Positions 1-15,660 of a stretch of 64,000 nucleotides of DNA are shown here, piece after piece. Every line of letters starts with the position of its first letter. Positions within the stretch are counted from its first letter, which is position 1. The translations under genes and the position numbers were made by a program. The DNA lies in the NCBI RefSeq assembly GCF_964340395.1, contig NC_135560.1, forward strand, positions 10,566,098-10,630,097, written 5' to 3'. This DNA comes from Glandiceps talaboti. Taxonomy: Eukaryota; Hemichordata; Enteropneusta; Spengelidae. The notes under the pieces were generated by a model. It was not told the origin of the DNA and made no database searches. It saw nothing but the letters and a program-made list of their open reading frames with translations.

Positions 1-232
1 TCCTGGTATTAAGATATAGCTCACAAACGATCCGATGACATAATTTTTTATACGCATCAAAAAATGCTCAGGAAATTTTTACTATGCAATCAACTGTTCT
101 AACAATGCCAGAAGACAATCGTAATGTTATAGAAGACATGTATTGACATTAACATTATCCTGGAATGTGATTCTATTTTAAGTATTTTCACTTGAGTAAA
201 AAGCTCATAAACTCAGCTTGTGCCACTTTAAA
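1..232. mobile_element. MITE-like element copy, truncated by window edge
   Basis: Read on the minus strand, this stretch aligns along almost its whole length with 8977-9328, which has both ends. Its visible terminus is the inverted repeat running from about 205 to 232 (reverse complement begins TTAAAGTGGCACAAGCTGAG). It lies in the annexin intron. No coding capacity is seen, so it is a non-autonomous DNA transposon or similar repeat. Confidence 0.7.
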
Positions 233-244
233 TATTTATTGCAA

Positions 245-415
245 TACACTAGAGTCATGATGGTTGAATGGTTAGAGTAGCCTGCTTGAAACCTGAAATC
301 TGTTTGAGCCTAACCATGCCATTTTTTCCATAATGGCTAAAATCATTTGGCAAGATTTGATCCATGATTGCACCTCAGCACTAATCAATGGAGAACCCTG
401 AATTCATTACAAGTA
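245..415 (+). mobile_element. Possible tRNA-derived SINE (Deu-like)
   Basis: The segment from about 258 has a tRNA-like head with an A-box-like TTGAATGGTTAGAG and a weak B-box-like TGTTTGAGCC about 30 nt later. Around 347-405 there is a stretch (GGCAAGATTTGATCC, then CACCTCAGCACT) that recalls the Deu SINE core. Boundaries are uncertain and no tail is obvious. Confidence 0.35.
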
Positions 416-419
416 TAGT

Positions 420-590
420 TTAAAGCCCAAAGTTTGTATTCAACATTCTTTAATACATTTCTACGAACATAAGGATTAGAAAGACCAGATCACTTTTTTT
501 TCATTCAGGACCAAATTTTCATCAATAGGTCTGTCAGACAATTGATTTTCTCACTAAAATTTTTTAACTCAATCTGACATGGGCCTTTAA
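420..590. mobile_element. Short TTAAAG inverted-repeat element (tentative)
   Basis: It starts TTAAAGCCCAAAG and ends GACATGGGCCTTTAA, an imperfect inverted pair about 170 bp apart, ending only 34 nt before an annexin acceptor. It could be a small MITE of the TTAAAGG type seen at 57429-57584, though the interiors are not clearly alike. Confidence 0.35.
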
Positions 591-624
591 AGTATAACTT
601 TGGTTTGTGATTCGTTGATTGCAG

Positions 625-3600
625 GGTTTAGGTACAGATGAAGATGCCTTGATTGAGATCCTATGTACCAGAGATAATGCAGAAATTTTAGCCATCAAAG
701 ATGAATATGATAGACGTAAGTTTTATTAGTTTATTAATTTGCATATGATAATCTACCTACATGTACATTGTAAGTTACTTAACCTCTGTGACTGTGTTAA
801 AATTACCGTTACCGTGATTTTAACAGTTACAATGGGTATTATAGGGGGTATTAGTCAGAATGGTTGGTGACAATGACTAAAATGTTAAAGGTGTCACAAG
901 ATTTTGCATACACAGTGCTATTATCCAGATGGTTCCAATCTGCTATTGTTTTTACTGAATTAAGATATTGTTAATGTTTACTAGAAATAGTGATTACAGG
1001 TTTGGCTCATGCAACTCAAATAAATGTGTTTGCATACATAGATTCGGCCAACAGTGGTCATAACCTTGCTTGATCAGACCAAAGTGCAACTTTCTATGTG
1101 TGCAGCCTGATGACTATCATTTGAGTTGGCACAAAAAGACAACAAAAGATGTTAGTGTATAGTGTAACGCGATAGACATGTGGCAGTTAACAAAAAGAAT
1201 AGCATCCTAACACAGTATATTCTATCTCTATCAGTATTCAAGAAATCGTTAGAAGATGATGTCATCTCTGATACATCAGGCCACTTCAGGAGGGTTCTTG
1301 TGTCATGTATCCAAGGCAACCGACCTGAGGGTGATGAGGTTGATCCTGACAAGGCTAAGGAAGATGCTGAGGTAAGTTTGTTGTATAGAGATCAAGAAGA
1401 GTGAAGGGCACAGTTAGTGCAAATACCCAAAGTTCCACACTGGCACTTGTGTGATGGGGTTCTATTCGTTTTAACTTTGAGTATTCAAGGCAGCCAATGT
1501 TGCGAATATACAACTGAGTGTTGACAAGATATCTCATACAATGAACACTTGTGCGTATCATTTGCATACAGGTATGCAGTAATGTTTCCAGTATTGCACT
1601 GCAGTTCAAACTGGAGGAGGGCTACTCCCGTTATTTGAGTATATGTATATGTGCCACCCTTTGGGGTGTGTTTTCTAGCCCTTTGGTCTAGTATAGGGTC
1701 TGTTTTTTTCTGAGCTGAAGAGTCTAAAATGGGGTCCACTTTCCATTATTTTTTATTTTGCTTGGTCTAAAATGTGGTCCATTGTAATGTACCAAATCAT
1801 AACTGCCATTAATTGCCCCAACATGTTGCCTTCTAAGGAAAATGTATTTAGGTCTAAACTTTCTCTTTTAAAAACCTGTAATGGTCTAAAATGGGGTATT
1901 AAGTTTTGGTCAAAGTGGGTCTAAAATGGGCCCTGGGGTTTCCAGCACTGGCCACACAACCCTACAAGTGCTCGCCACTGGTACCGCACCCGGGAGTTCA
2001 AATACTACTAGTAAGCGGTACACACTGGTGCAAATAATCACATATACATATGTAATAATAATCCGCATTGTCTTTGATTTCAGGCTCTGTACAAAGCTGG
2101 AGAGAAGAAGTGGGGAACTGACGAGTCTACATTTAACATGATTATGTCATCTAGGAGCTATGCTCAACTCAGGGCTACATTCGATGAATATGCCAAACTT
2201 AGTAAATATGACATTGAACAATCCATCAAAAGAGAGATGTCTGGAGATCTCAAAGAGAGCATGCTAACTATCGGTAAGATAGCATTTCTGATATGTTGGA
2301 TTCTCTTTCACTATTTAAGATGGTAACTTGTCAGAAATGCATTATGTTTTGTAACTTTTATGATGTATCAGAAACACATTGCAACTTGGTAATGTATCAG
2401 GAACACATTCTGTTTGCAGCTTGTATAACGCATCAGAAATGAATTGAGTTTTATCACTTTTGATAATTTATCAGAAATGCATTATATTTTGTAACGTCTT
2501 TAGATGAATTTTGCATTCATTTCTCTCAATCATAATCACAAGAATGATATTAAAATTTACTAAGATCAAGAACAAAATTTATGTGTTTGTATTAACAATC
2601 CTACACAGATTATTCTATGAAAACTGGAATAATACTTTTTGGTTTTTTTCCCCTCAACAGTGAGATGTGTACAAAACAAGAACAAGTACTTTGCAGACAA
2701 ACTTTACAAGACAATGAAGGTATTGTATTACTGTATTTGATTCCAACACACAGCCCTAACTTTAATACTGTGTACCAATTTCAGTTCATTTTGGCTTATG
2801 CTTGAGGAACACAGGAAGGTTTAATTATAGACATTTGTCTTTGGTTTAAATGGTTAAACTTACTTAACACCAGGGTGCTCACTATAATAAGACAACATTT
2901 TGTGTCGTGGGTTAAAATGAGAAAAACTAGGTTTTCTTGTGAATCACCATATACCATTAGTAAGAGATAGGTGAACACCAAATTCTGGTGTGTTACAAGA
3001 AACTAATTGTATGTCAATGTCTTGTAGACAACCCTTAAAGCTGCACTAGCTGCAACTTGACCATTTTTGAAACCCTTTTGTTAAATACAATGACTTATTC
3101 AAGATATTGTACACACACTGAACAGTATTGAATCAGCAATGAGTAAATATATCTGTGTTGCTGTACATATCATATGGTACAATAAATCCAATCAAATTGA
3201 TTTTTAGGTCCACACCCTAAAATCAGCACCCTCAATGTGATCATGATTTGAACCTGTTTGTGTACTATTTATGGATATAATTGACCACTGATCAACATGT
3301 ACAATGTCTAATTATTGGTATTGTAACAATTTTCAGTGAATAGATTGTTGGTTGTCTGATCAAAAAAATTATGCTCAAGTTACGACTAGTGCAGCTTTAA
3401 AGAAACAGTTAAGTTAGCCACTACTTTCATAAAATCGTACCCTTACTCTTTCTGTTCTATGTTATTGCAGGGAGCCGGTACAAAGGATGACCCTCTAATC
3501 CGAATTGTTGTCTCACGTTGTGAGATTGATATGATCAACATCAAGAAAGAATTCCAGACCGCATATAACAAAAGTCTTGGCAAATTTATTGCTGTAAGTA

Positions 3601-4028
3601 CTGTTTTCAGCTAACAATTTCAACATAAATACTAAGTTTAACTTTAGAAATAAAAGATGGGTCAGAATTTATGATCACTTTTCACTATGATTTAATTTCA
3701 TTTTTATTTTCAGAAATTTTGCGTCATTTATTTTAAAAAGTTTGTTTTGAAATGTTTAAGCTAGATTTTACAATTTTCAACCAGAGTCATCTAAATTGAA
3801 TATGTTACATGTACGTGAAGGTGATTAGCATCTGTTTAATAGGAATCTATCATGGAATCACTACAAGTGTGAAAATGTGGATGACTTTTTCTACATCTTT
3901 TATCGTAATTTTTGTCTTACAGCTTTTTTCGCAACTTAACAAGTTTTATTGCAATTTTTTTCTGACAGGAAGATACATCTGGCGATTACAAGAAAACACT
4001 TGTTAGTTTGGTTGGTGGAGAGAGTTAA
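625..4028 (+). CDS. Annexin, C-terminal part (repeats 2-4); 5' exons off window
   Basis: Calcium-dependent phospholipid-binding protein of the cytosol and inner membrane face. Six exons: 625-715, 1235-1371, 2084-2273, 2661-2719, 3471-3593, 3969-4028 (TAA), all with GT/AG borders and matching phases (1,0,1,0,0), giving 219 residues. Exons 1-2 encode one annexin repeat starting [18 protein letters not shown] with a downstream [10 protein letters not shown] segment; exons 3-4 encode the next ([11 protein letters not shown]); exons 5-6 encode the last ([20 protein letters not shown], then [16 protein letters not shown]). The GxGT loops with an acidic residue about 40 positions later are type II calcium sites. 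Since annexins have four repeats, repeat 1 and the N-terminal tail lie upstream. The last repeat resembles the annexin A7/A11 group, but I do not assign a subfamily. Introns hold a MITE (3034-3402) and other repeats. The stop codon lies inside a 65-bp tandem duplication. Confidence 0.95.
3034..3402. mobile_element. MITE-like element, TTAAAGCTGCACTAG termini
   Basis: The left end CTTAAAGCTGCACTAG at about 3034 is matched by its reverse complement ending at about 3402 (CTAGTGCAGCTTTAAAG). The arms stay similar for about 28 bp. The 310-bp interior has no meaningful ORF. It sits in the annexin intron between exons at 2719 and 3471, ending 69 nt before the acceptor. Confidence 0.7.
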
Positions 4029-4128
4029 GAAGCGACCAATTCATCTTATAATCTCACCATTGTCTTGTTAGTTTGGTTGGTAGAGAGAGAGTTCAGAAGC
4101 AACCATTTCATCTCGTAATCTCACCAAT
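4000..4128 (+). repeat. 65-bp tandem duplication across the annexin stop codon
   Basis: Copy 1 (4000-4063) holds the last nine annexin codons, the TAA and the start of the 3'UTR. Copy 2 (4065-4128) repeats it with a few differences and has lost the in-frame stop (TTAAG became TTCAG). Since copy 1 keeps its stop, the protein is unaffected. Confidence 0.85.
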
Positions 4129-4445
4129 CCAGCCAGCTGTCTTTCATTTACCTAGTTATCCCTATTGTCTCCATATTTTGGTTCGTTCCTGTTGTATTCT
4201 GTGATGCCGAAGGCACCATTACAGAAACATGGGGTGGACATGTTTAGGTCTCACCAATACTTTAACATACAGACTCGCACTAAACTTGATTGAGATGAAA
4301 ACCAGGTACCCAGTTACCAATATCATTTCCCTAAGTCCTAGGATATTTAATTTCAGGAATTTAATTTTTTTCTGAAATAAGTAGTGACCTACTGTGCTTT
4401 AATTTTTATTTTCACAGTTTTTAGTACTGATCTGTAGAAATCGGC

Positions 4446-4451
4446 AATAAA
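4446..4451 (+). terminator. Annexin polyadenylation signal (candidate)
   Basis: AATAAA 418 nt after the annexin stop. A second AATAAA lies at 5092-5097, so alternative 3' ends are possible. Confidence 0.45.
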
Positions 4452-7400
4452 ATATATTTTTCTTGAGATTTTATCATAGAGGAAGCAAAATAACGCATAA
4501 AACATTCCACAAATATTACTTAAGATAGCGAGTAGGAAAAATCCATCATATGGAAATACATACTTAAAACATTCATTGATATTTTATTTAAGAATAATAA
4601 TTTTCAAAAAAGGTAAATATTTTTTTTACCAATAACCCAAATCTTCATACCCAACTTACCCCACCAACATGTCAATCTAGTGGCGTTATTCTGTCACTGA
4701 AACATGATGTAATAAAGCTGAAATCCGGATGAGAAATGTAAAATCAGCAACAAAACATGAAATGATCACAATTATACATTTAGTGTATTATGAGAATGAA
4801 TGCTGATGTGGTTCATAGTATTTAATGAAAATTTCTACTAATTTGGGATCGCTTCCAAGAAATTTTTTGACTGAATAGAAATTTTCATTTGATTGTAGCA
4901 TATTGTTTGTACAGCATACATATATTATATATCTTCAGTGATATTTAAATTTTATTCTTTTCTGACATTTTTAGCATTTAATGTTACAATTTTCTTACTT
5001 TTAAATGATTATATATTATCTGCATGAATCAGTGCCATATGTAAATATTATGTAAAATACGATCTCCAGCAATCACTTTTACTGTACAAACAATAAAATT
5101 CTATTACATGTAGTTTCTTGATACTGTATTTAGTTTACTTGGGTCAATATATAATACATTATGTCACATAGCACATCTTTTATGACTTTGTCAGTAGAAT
5201 AAAATTTGTCAAATTCATGATACATTTTTTTTTAGAAATTTTCAACATTCTACTTCAAGACCTTCGCAACTTTTAGTAAATCTTGCCAGAACCAAAATAA
5301 TGATCACATCAATTTTGATATTAAAGTTTTAGTGCCAAAAACCACAACCATCATGATGTAAATGTATCAGTAATTAGATGTGGTGTAAACAAAGCAGATA
5401 TATAAGGTTGCCATGGCAACATGGCATGATTGTCATGTCATATTTTTGCATATAGAAGCCAATGGTGTAATTCAAATAAGGTATGTAGAAAGTTTTGAGT
5501 CGGTGTGAATATTGATGTCACCAAATTTATCCCTGGTTGATGTTTCCTGGAATGACTGTGAATCTTTCGGCATTTTTCCACCAAATGAACCTAAACAATG
5601 GACTCCATTGCGTATTATCAACATAACACGACTACAGACTAATTTACACCTGTTAATATTTAATGACTAATTGAACGGTCTAAAGAATAATTGGGTTATT
5701 ACCGGTACACTGTCACATGATAGACCATATACTTGGTAATATTGTGCATTAGGTGTTCAACTTTGGTAGGATAAAAGAATATTTTGTTTTGACTTCACTT
5801 TCGGGCTGGGTCCATTTATTTGACACTATTTCCACTTTTGAAGGTAGTTTCTGTACAGAAAAATTACATTTTTTTTTTAACCTTGCATGTATATATTTCA
5901 AGAATATCTTTTATTACATTGTAAAATGTGCACTTTATAATTGATGGTGATAGCTTTTTAAATATAAATACTAGAAAGATTTTTAGGATTATATCGAATT
6001 TATGTATTTTTTTCTAGTGTCTGTATTCACTATATAAGTACAATGCATCTAATAAATCGATATTTTGAAAACAAATTCTGATAATATATGGGTGGACACC
6101 TTGAAAGGTTCTTCAAGAGTAGTTTGTTTACAGTGCTTACGGCATATTCCGTTCAGTCTCTCATACCATAGGCTTGTAACTAGAATTGCAAAAAACTGTT
6201 AATACGGTTTGAAAATCTATTGCCCAATCAGGTTGTCGTCACCATGGAGTATGCAGATGATGCACATGCAAATGAAGTGTATGCAGATGAAGACACATCT
6301 CGACTGCATGGCAATACTATCTTGATTACAGGGTGATTATATCCACATAACAGAGGCACTGCTATCATCGACTTGTGAGATCTACCACATTGAACAACAA
6401 TAGTTTTAATTTTGTGTCCCTCTTAGTAAACTGAGATCACTGATTACCAGTGTTGTAAATAGAAGATACCAGATCAGATCTAGTATGTTGTATATATGTA
6501 TAGCTAAAACTAGTATATTAAAAGTTGGCCCATGTCACTTTAAAAGTGAGGTTGTCAGTCTACAGTACATTATGAATAAACAAATGGCTAAATAGATACC
6601 CGTTATGTTTGACCTGGATTCTGTCTCATGCAATGTAATGTTTTCAGCATTTGCTTTGTTCCTCAAGAGACTCAACGGAAACTGTCGTAATTTGACTATT
6701 GTCAGTGACATGCATAATTTCTATCCACCAAATACTATCATGACAAATTGTTTATGATTTACCGTTAGACACATGAGCATCGTAATTCATCACCAATGTA
6801 GATATCTCAGGAAGATTGATTTTTTTTTCAACACTTTAGAAATTAATAGGAAACAATTATACACCGACAGCACACCACAGTCGGGTTTAAATTTTAACAT
6901 TTTACACTCATTCATTATATATTCACTCTACAGCTCTGTGAAGGAATCATGACATTCACAGAATTTCATTTATTTTTGCAGATTTCACAGTCTTTACACA
7001 AAATTAGACCCTGGCCCAAAATTGAAAGCATTTGAAATATTACAGAAAATTATAATGATTATATTATATTATGATGTAGTGTAAATTTGTTTTAGTTTCG
7101 TTATCAGGTACATGTAGAGGAACATCGGTCAATTTTAAATTGTCCAGACTAGTATTTTCACTGTAGAGGGAGATTTGTGGGATCAGTTTATGTTTTATTA
7201 TGTATAATACAAAGTTGTCAATTTTATGTGTAGAATTTATGATTATTAAAGGTATACGTGTATTTTGAAATGTAAATAATGCTACGCTTTAAAAATAAAT
7301 TATAGTAGACAATTTCACATTATAAAATCTATGTGTGTTTGTGTATGTACCAAGAGCCGTGCTATCTATAGTATCAAATCATCTCTTCATCCAGTCTAGC

Positions 7401-7860
7401 ACAGTGAGAAATTTTGACCCGGAAGTTGTACATGCAAACCAGTAAACCCCCAACTATTAGAATTATGTAAACAATGTGTAAGTAACATCCTGATCTGCGA
7501 CACTCTCTTGTGATCCTTACATGTAAAATGGCCGGAATTTCAGTAACCAGAATATGGCGTATTACTATAACATCAGAGTATACAATTGTTATTGGTTGTC
7601 ATGTTTACTTTCCCCACTAAACACTGACCTAAAACAAATATATTTGAGCTCAAGCAGTGACATTTCTGTGTGTGTAAAATATTTAACAATTTCAAGCTTG
7701 GCTTGGGTTTTTACAACTTATTTTGAAGTCCTTACTTTCAGAAAACCCTATATCTATCTATCGATCAATCAATCAATCAAATTTCTATGTCAATCTCCAG
7801 AACAATGTTCTGTGCATTAGCACTGAATGGTTATAGCATATGGTCACTGTATGCTTTGGT
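4452..7860. other. Annexin 3' flank and intergenic DNA, no gene recognised
   Basis: AT-rich DNA with scattered AATAAA motifs (5092, and others near 6049 and 7287) and only short ORFs without recognisable domains. Some of it may be extended annexin 3'UTR. Confidence 0.6.
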
Positions 7861-7861
7861 G

Positions 7862-8230
7862 AACAAATAAGCATTCAGTTTTGTTTTGAAACAATCCAGG
7901 CTGGAGGCTTGGCGAATGTCAAGTGGCAAAAAAGAGTTCCGTAGTTTGTGGGCGACATATGAGAATGAACGACCTCTATAGGTGACTTGTCTGTAATTTG
8001 TTGTTGTAAGCAGATTCTTGTTTGTAGAACGTAGAGTGTGACTCGGTGTGTATGGCTGGAGAAGATCACAAATGTACTCTGGAGTTACGCCATGGAGAGC
8101 TTTATATGTTAACAGTAAAATGTTGTATTATATCAATCCTGAAACAAACTGGTAACCAATGCAGACTGATAAGAACTGGAGAAATGGGTTTAAATGGGTT
8201 TGAGTGATGATCCCTGCCAATGTACAGCTG
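7862..8230 (-). mobile_element. Degenerate LINE 3' end (CR1/L2/Rex1-like reverse transcriptase tail)
   Basis: Minus-strand translation of 8150-7862 gives the typical C-terminal end of a CR1/L2-type LINE ORF2: HWLPVCFRI, then after a frame shift TYKALHGVTPEYICDLLQPY, TLRSTNKN, YRGRSFSYVAHKLRNSF, LPLDIRQASSLDCFKTKL. The HWLPV, TYKALHG, LWNSLP-like and FKTKL blocks are the well-known order in these elements. At least one frame shift (about 8118) and the lack of upstream RT motifs show a dead 5'-truncated copy. Confidence 0.8.
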
Positions 8231-8500
8231 TATTTTGAGTATATTGTAATAGGTTTATAGGTGATATCAGGAAGTCCGCATAATAAATGTGTTACTGTAG
8301 TCTGCAGTCAAGCTTGGCTGATAGGATTGCATGGAGTAAAGTACAACAAACGTTATCAGTCAAGGACTGGCCATATTATTATGATCTTGTGATTCATAGT
8401 ATTTTTAAAGTATAGAATGACTCCTAAGGCCTAAGGGTACTGCCAGAAGTTTAACTATGATAGAATGTTACAATGTATCATTTGTGATGAAAAACATGTT

Positions 8501-8506
8501 TTTATT
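8501..8506 (-). terminator. PPCDC polyadenylation signal (candidate)
   Basis: TTTATT on + (AATAAA on the gene strand), about 310 nt beyond the PPCDC stop codon. Confidence 0.45.
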
Positions 8507-8814
8507 AAACAGAATTTCACCACAAAACATTATACAAATGACCATTTTGTAAATAATCGTACAAAAAATGTTTGTGCCACTCATACTTTACATTGTGTAC
8601 TTGAGTTTGCATTGGAGTAAATATAATGAATGTCTTTGGCATATCACACCATGCCTGATACAGAGAGATAGATATTTTCCTCTATCTATCACCACCACAT
8701 GTTTCAACCAAAATGGTTGAATTTTACAGTCATCCAGATTTCCTGTGAATAGTACATCACTGATAAAATAACGCTCCCTCTCATTTAAAATCCACATCAG
8801 TGACAGAAAGGTAT

Positions 8815-11764
<2,950 letters not shown>

Positions 11765-12819
11765 CTTGGGGAATACCCAACAAGCAGCGCCTCCATGCGG
11801 TCGTGTGAAGGGAGGATATCGGGTATCCCATGGGACAATGATATACTAGTATCACATCATCCCCTAGCTTGGCATCATAGGGGCGAGTAATGTTTCATAG
11901 ATTGTTGTTTTCCAGGTCTACAGACTAAATATAACAACCTTTTGACTATATATTCCTACCTGTAAGGAGAAAAGAGAGGCAATCTAAGCAATAATACATG
12001 CCCCTGTGCTTGGCATTTGACGCTCGTGTTTTATCAGAAATCTGCAGATTATTTTAACATACTGGTTATTTTAAGACGCTGCACTACTATGCAATTCACA
12101 GGGAGAGTGGAAGTTGTATCCCAATTTGGATAAATGGCATAAATGCTCTGGTGGCATTGAGGCATTATATGTGGAAACAGGCTCATCCATGGGGAAACAT
12201 ATGTATACTCGTACGTGCTTTCTGCTCTCGAAGACCTTACAAAAAAGTCAGGGGTCACATATATGTTGTCCAGGGCAATTTTTAGACGAGTTTGAAGAAT
12301 AAGCTCATATGCTTACACGCGTTTGTAGAGTAATTTTTTGTATATGAAGTAATTATAAGCTAACATTATCCGATAAGTATAAATTCGGAAAGTACATTGA
12401 GTGTTTTTACCCTAGTCGTGATAAATGTTTTAAGTCTAATGTAAGCTTAATCTTTGAAATGTTTTGAGTTTGCTCTAATCACTTTTATTTTCCTGAATTT
12501 TTTTTTTATTTCCCCCTGTTACTAGTCCTTGCCTCTGACAGGGTTTACACGTTCACCTAACTTTTCGCAGTCACTCAGTAGTGAGTAATCACTAGCCTCA
12601 TTTGACACAATAGAACACAGTTAGTTGTAATAGTGTGACAGAAGTGTGCACTGAATGTGAATAACTTCCGCTTCATTGAACAGCTGTTACAGGTACTCTC
12701 TAATGCAAGTCACCATACAGTATCGAAATCAAATGTTAGAGCGAGAGTTGTTGGTCAAGTTTGGAGAGAGAGAAAAGCAAATTCCAAACTATTGACAATC
12801 CCCAATCATTCCAGCCAGC

Positions 12820-13220
<401 letters not shown>

Positions 13221-13243
13221 GGGGGGAGGGGTGGTTCATGAAT

Positions 13244-13950
13244 AGTCTGTTACCTAAAATGTGACCCTTCCCAATTCCATTTTCTACAATGTGGCAGTCC
13301 CTCGATTTCATTTATCTGAAACTTAACCCTCCCCTGTGATTAAATATTCAACATGGGTTGAAATGCAGTCAATATTCAGATTCAGATACTTTATTGCCAT
13401 ATGTATAAAAACATTTGAATGTAACTGTTCACGAGAGCTTGGTATGGTAAAGTTACAAATAAAAAGACAGGGTAAAAGGGACAACTGGACGGTTAAAAAC
13501 AACAATGATAGACGAGAGAAAATTAGGACTCATTTAAAAATCAGAAGGGTAAAGGCTTTTTCCTAAAACGTTCAGAGGATATCTTTATACTACGATAGAG
13601 TGTAGCTGAAGGTTGAAAAGACCATGAGCGGGACGACTTGAATGTCGTGTAATGGATGTTGTCTTGCTGACAGTCCTCGAGCGATATATGGAGTCAAGTG
13701 TTGGCAGATCGGTGCCAATGATTTTTTTCCGTAGTGCAGACGAATTATTCGAGTGAAGTTAACCCCTCCAGCGTAATGAAAAGGCACGCAAGTCCAATAC
13801 TCAATGGTAAGGTTCAATCCCACAACTGCCACCATATCGATAATTTCAAAGGCATTGGTTGTTTTCCTACTAGTACTGTTACCCCCACAGTGAATTTGTG
13901 TGAAGGTGCCACATTAATTATGATTCCCAAACTTGGATCTAATTGGCAAA
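13244..13950. repeat. Dispersed repeat, copy 1
   Basis: The part at 13770-13920 (CACGCAAGTCC, CAACTGCCACCA, AAAGGCATTGGTT, TCCTACTA) matches 49470-49590 in order and spacing. The leading part (AAAATGTGACCCTYCC) matches 14279 and 49340. Element type unknown. Confidence 0.6.
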
Positions 13951-15232
13951 GCTGAAGACAAGACTCCAAAGATTAGGGTGCTCTGATGACATTGCCCGGA
14001 CCGAGGTTAATATCCCTGATCCTTGATATGGCTCAATATCGTAAATACTACACTTTTCCCCTCCTCCCCTGTGAGACCCGCTCCCCTCCTCACAACTAAC
14101 AATAATCGATTAATTGCATGCATGGTTGCCAGCAGCGATATCACCGATATGTTCTGAATATGGAATCACGGTGGCAGTGATGGTATGTAGCAGCGGTGGG
14201 ATGTGGCAGCAGCGGTAATTGTGGGATGACGAAATCACAAAACAATGCAAAGTTAGATAATAAAATTAGTCAAAATAAAATGTGACCCTCCCTTGATTTC
14301 ACCATTTTCTACAATGAGGCACTAGTACTCCACGAGATTAAAGCGATTTGTAAAATCGGACCCACATTCGCCGATCTGACATGACGGTGATGATCAATTG
14401 GCCTCATTAAAACATATCTCTTATATAACAATGTCGCATAATATATTAATGACGTCATACCAGTTGTTGCAAGGTTCAGAACAGCTGATGCGATAGATTT
14501 AAGCAGAGTATTAACACATAGGATTAGTTTATTTGACATTTCCACCAGTCAAATGACGTCCGTGTGTGTTTGTTGTAACCTATGGCGTAATGATCTATTA
14601 GTAAGCTATTATTTTTTTTTGCAAGCAAAAAGGTAAAATATGGTCAAAATTTACTTCTATTTCTTTACATCTTTATGCCTTTGCCCACAGACAAGTAAGA
14701 ATCTGTTTCTTACTATCTTCGAAACGTTAGCCCAATAAATTGTCTAAAAACTGCATATATTTCTTTTACCCCGATATAGGTACATTGTAAAAACGTGACT
14801 GGATGATCAGACAGATTGGACTGGTAGCTTTACTATCACGTGGCCATGCACACATTTGATTTTTCAAACTTTGCACCTTCATATTCAAACTAATAATGCT
14901 ACTACTAATACTCTTCAGTTTATTTAGTATAACAAAATTATCAATCGACAGACCCCGATATAAACTCACTGCTGATTTCAATGGATACGTGCCATGGCGG
15001 GTCTGAATGGTTGTACTTGCAGTACGCCATTACCGAATTACTTGAATTTGGCCATGGATGTCTTCTGTGCGTAAATTAACGGTTTACACCTAAAAACTTC
15101 AGTATCGTCTTGCCCAATAAACAAATTGCAGACACTGTTACATTTCAACGTCTTGCGCGACAAAAATCTTACTATTCAACAATTTTAGAATGAGATACCA
15201 TTTATTTAGCAGATTGCCAGCACATAAATAAA

Positions 15233-15660
15233 ATGTTGCAATGTTTGCAAGATATTTGTCGTGCCAGACGATAAAATGTTGCAATGTTTGCAAGATATTT
15301 GTCGAGACAGACGATAAAATGTAGTAATGTTTGCAAGATATTTGTCGAGACAGACGATAAAATGTTGCAATGTTTGCAAGATATTTGTCGAGACAGACGA
15401 TAAAATGTAGTAATGTTTGCAAGATATTTGTCGTGCCAGACGATAAAATGTAGCAATATATGTTTTCGAGATATTTGTCAAACCAGACGATAAAACGTAG
15501 CACTGTTTGCAAGATATTGGTCGAGACAGACGATAAAATGTAGCAATGTTTGCAAGATATTTGTCGTGCCAGACGATAAAATGTTGCAATGTTTGCAAGA
15601 TATTTGTCGTGCCAGATGATAAAATGTAACAATGTTTGCAAGATATTTGTCATGACAGAC
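15233..15660. repeat. 43-bp minisatellite, about 10 copies
   Basis: The unit contains AATGTTTGCAAGATATTTGTC followed by GAGACAGACGATAAA or GTGCCAGACGATAAA. Units start every 43 bp with one diverged member near 15455. Because 43 is not a multiple of three and the unit lacks stops on the minus strand, all three minus frames stay open. Confidence 0.95.

Noticed and set aside
258-315. Functional tRNA gene
   Set aside because: The cloverleaf is not convincing and the B box is poor; better read as a SINE head.
6243-6336. 30-codon ORF starting in a good Kozak context (ATGGAGTATGCAGATG)
   Set aside because: Contains an internal direct repeat (GTATGCAGATGA), no signal or domain; likely chance.
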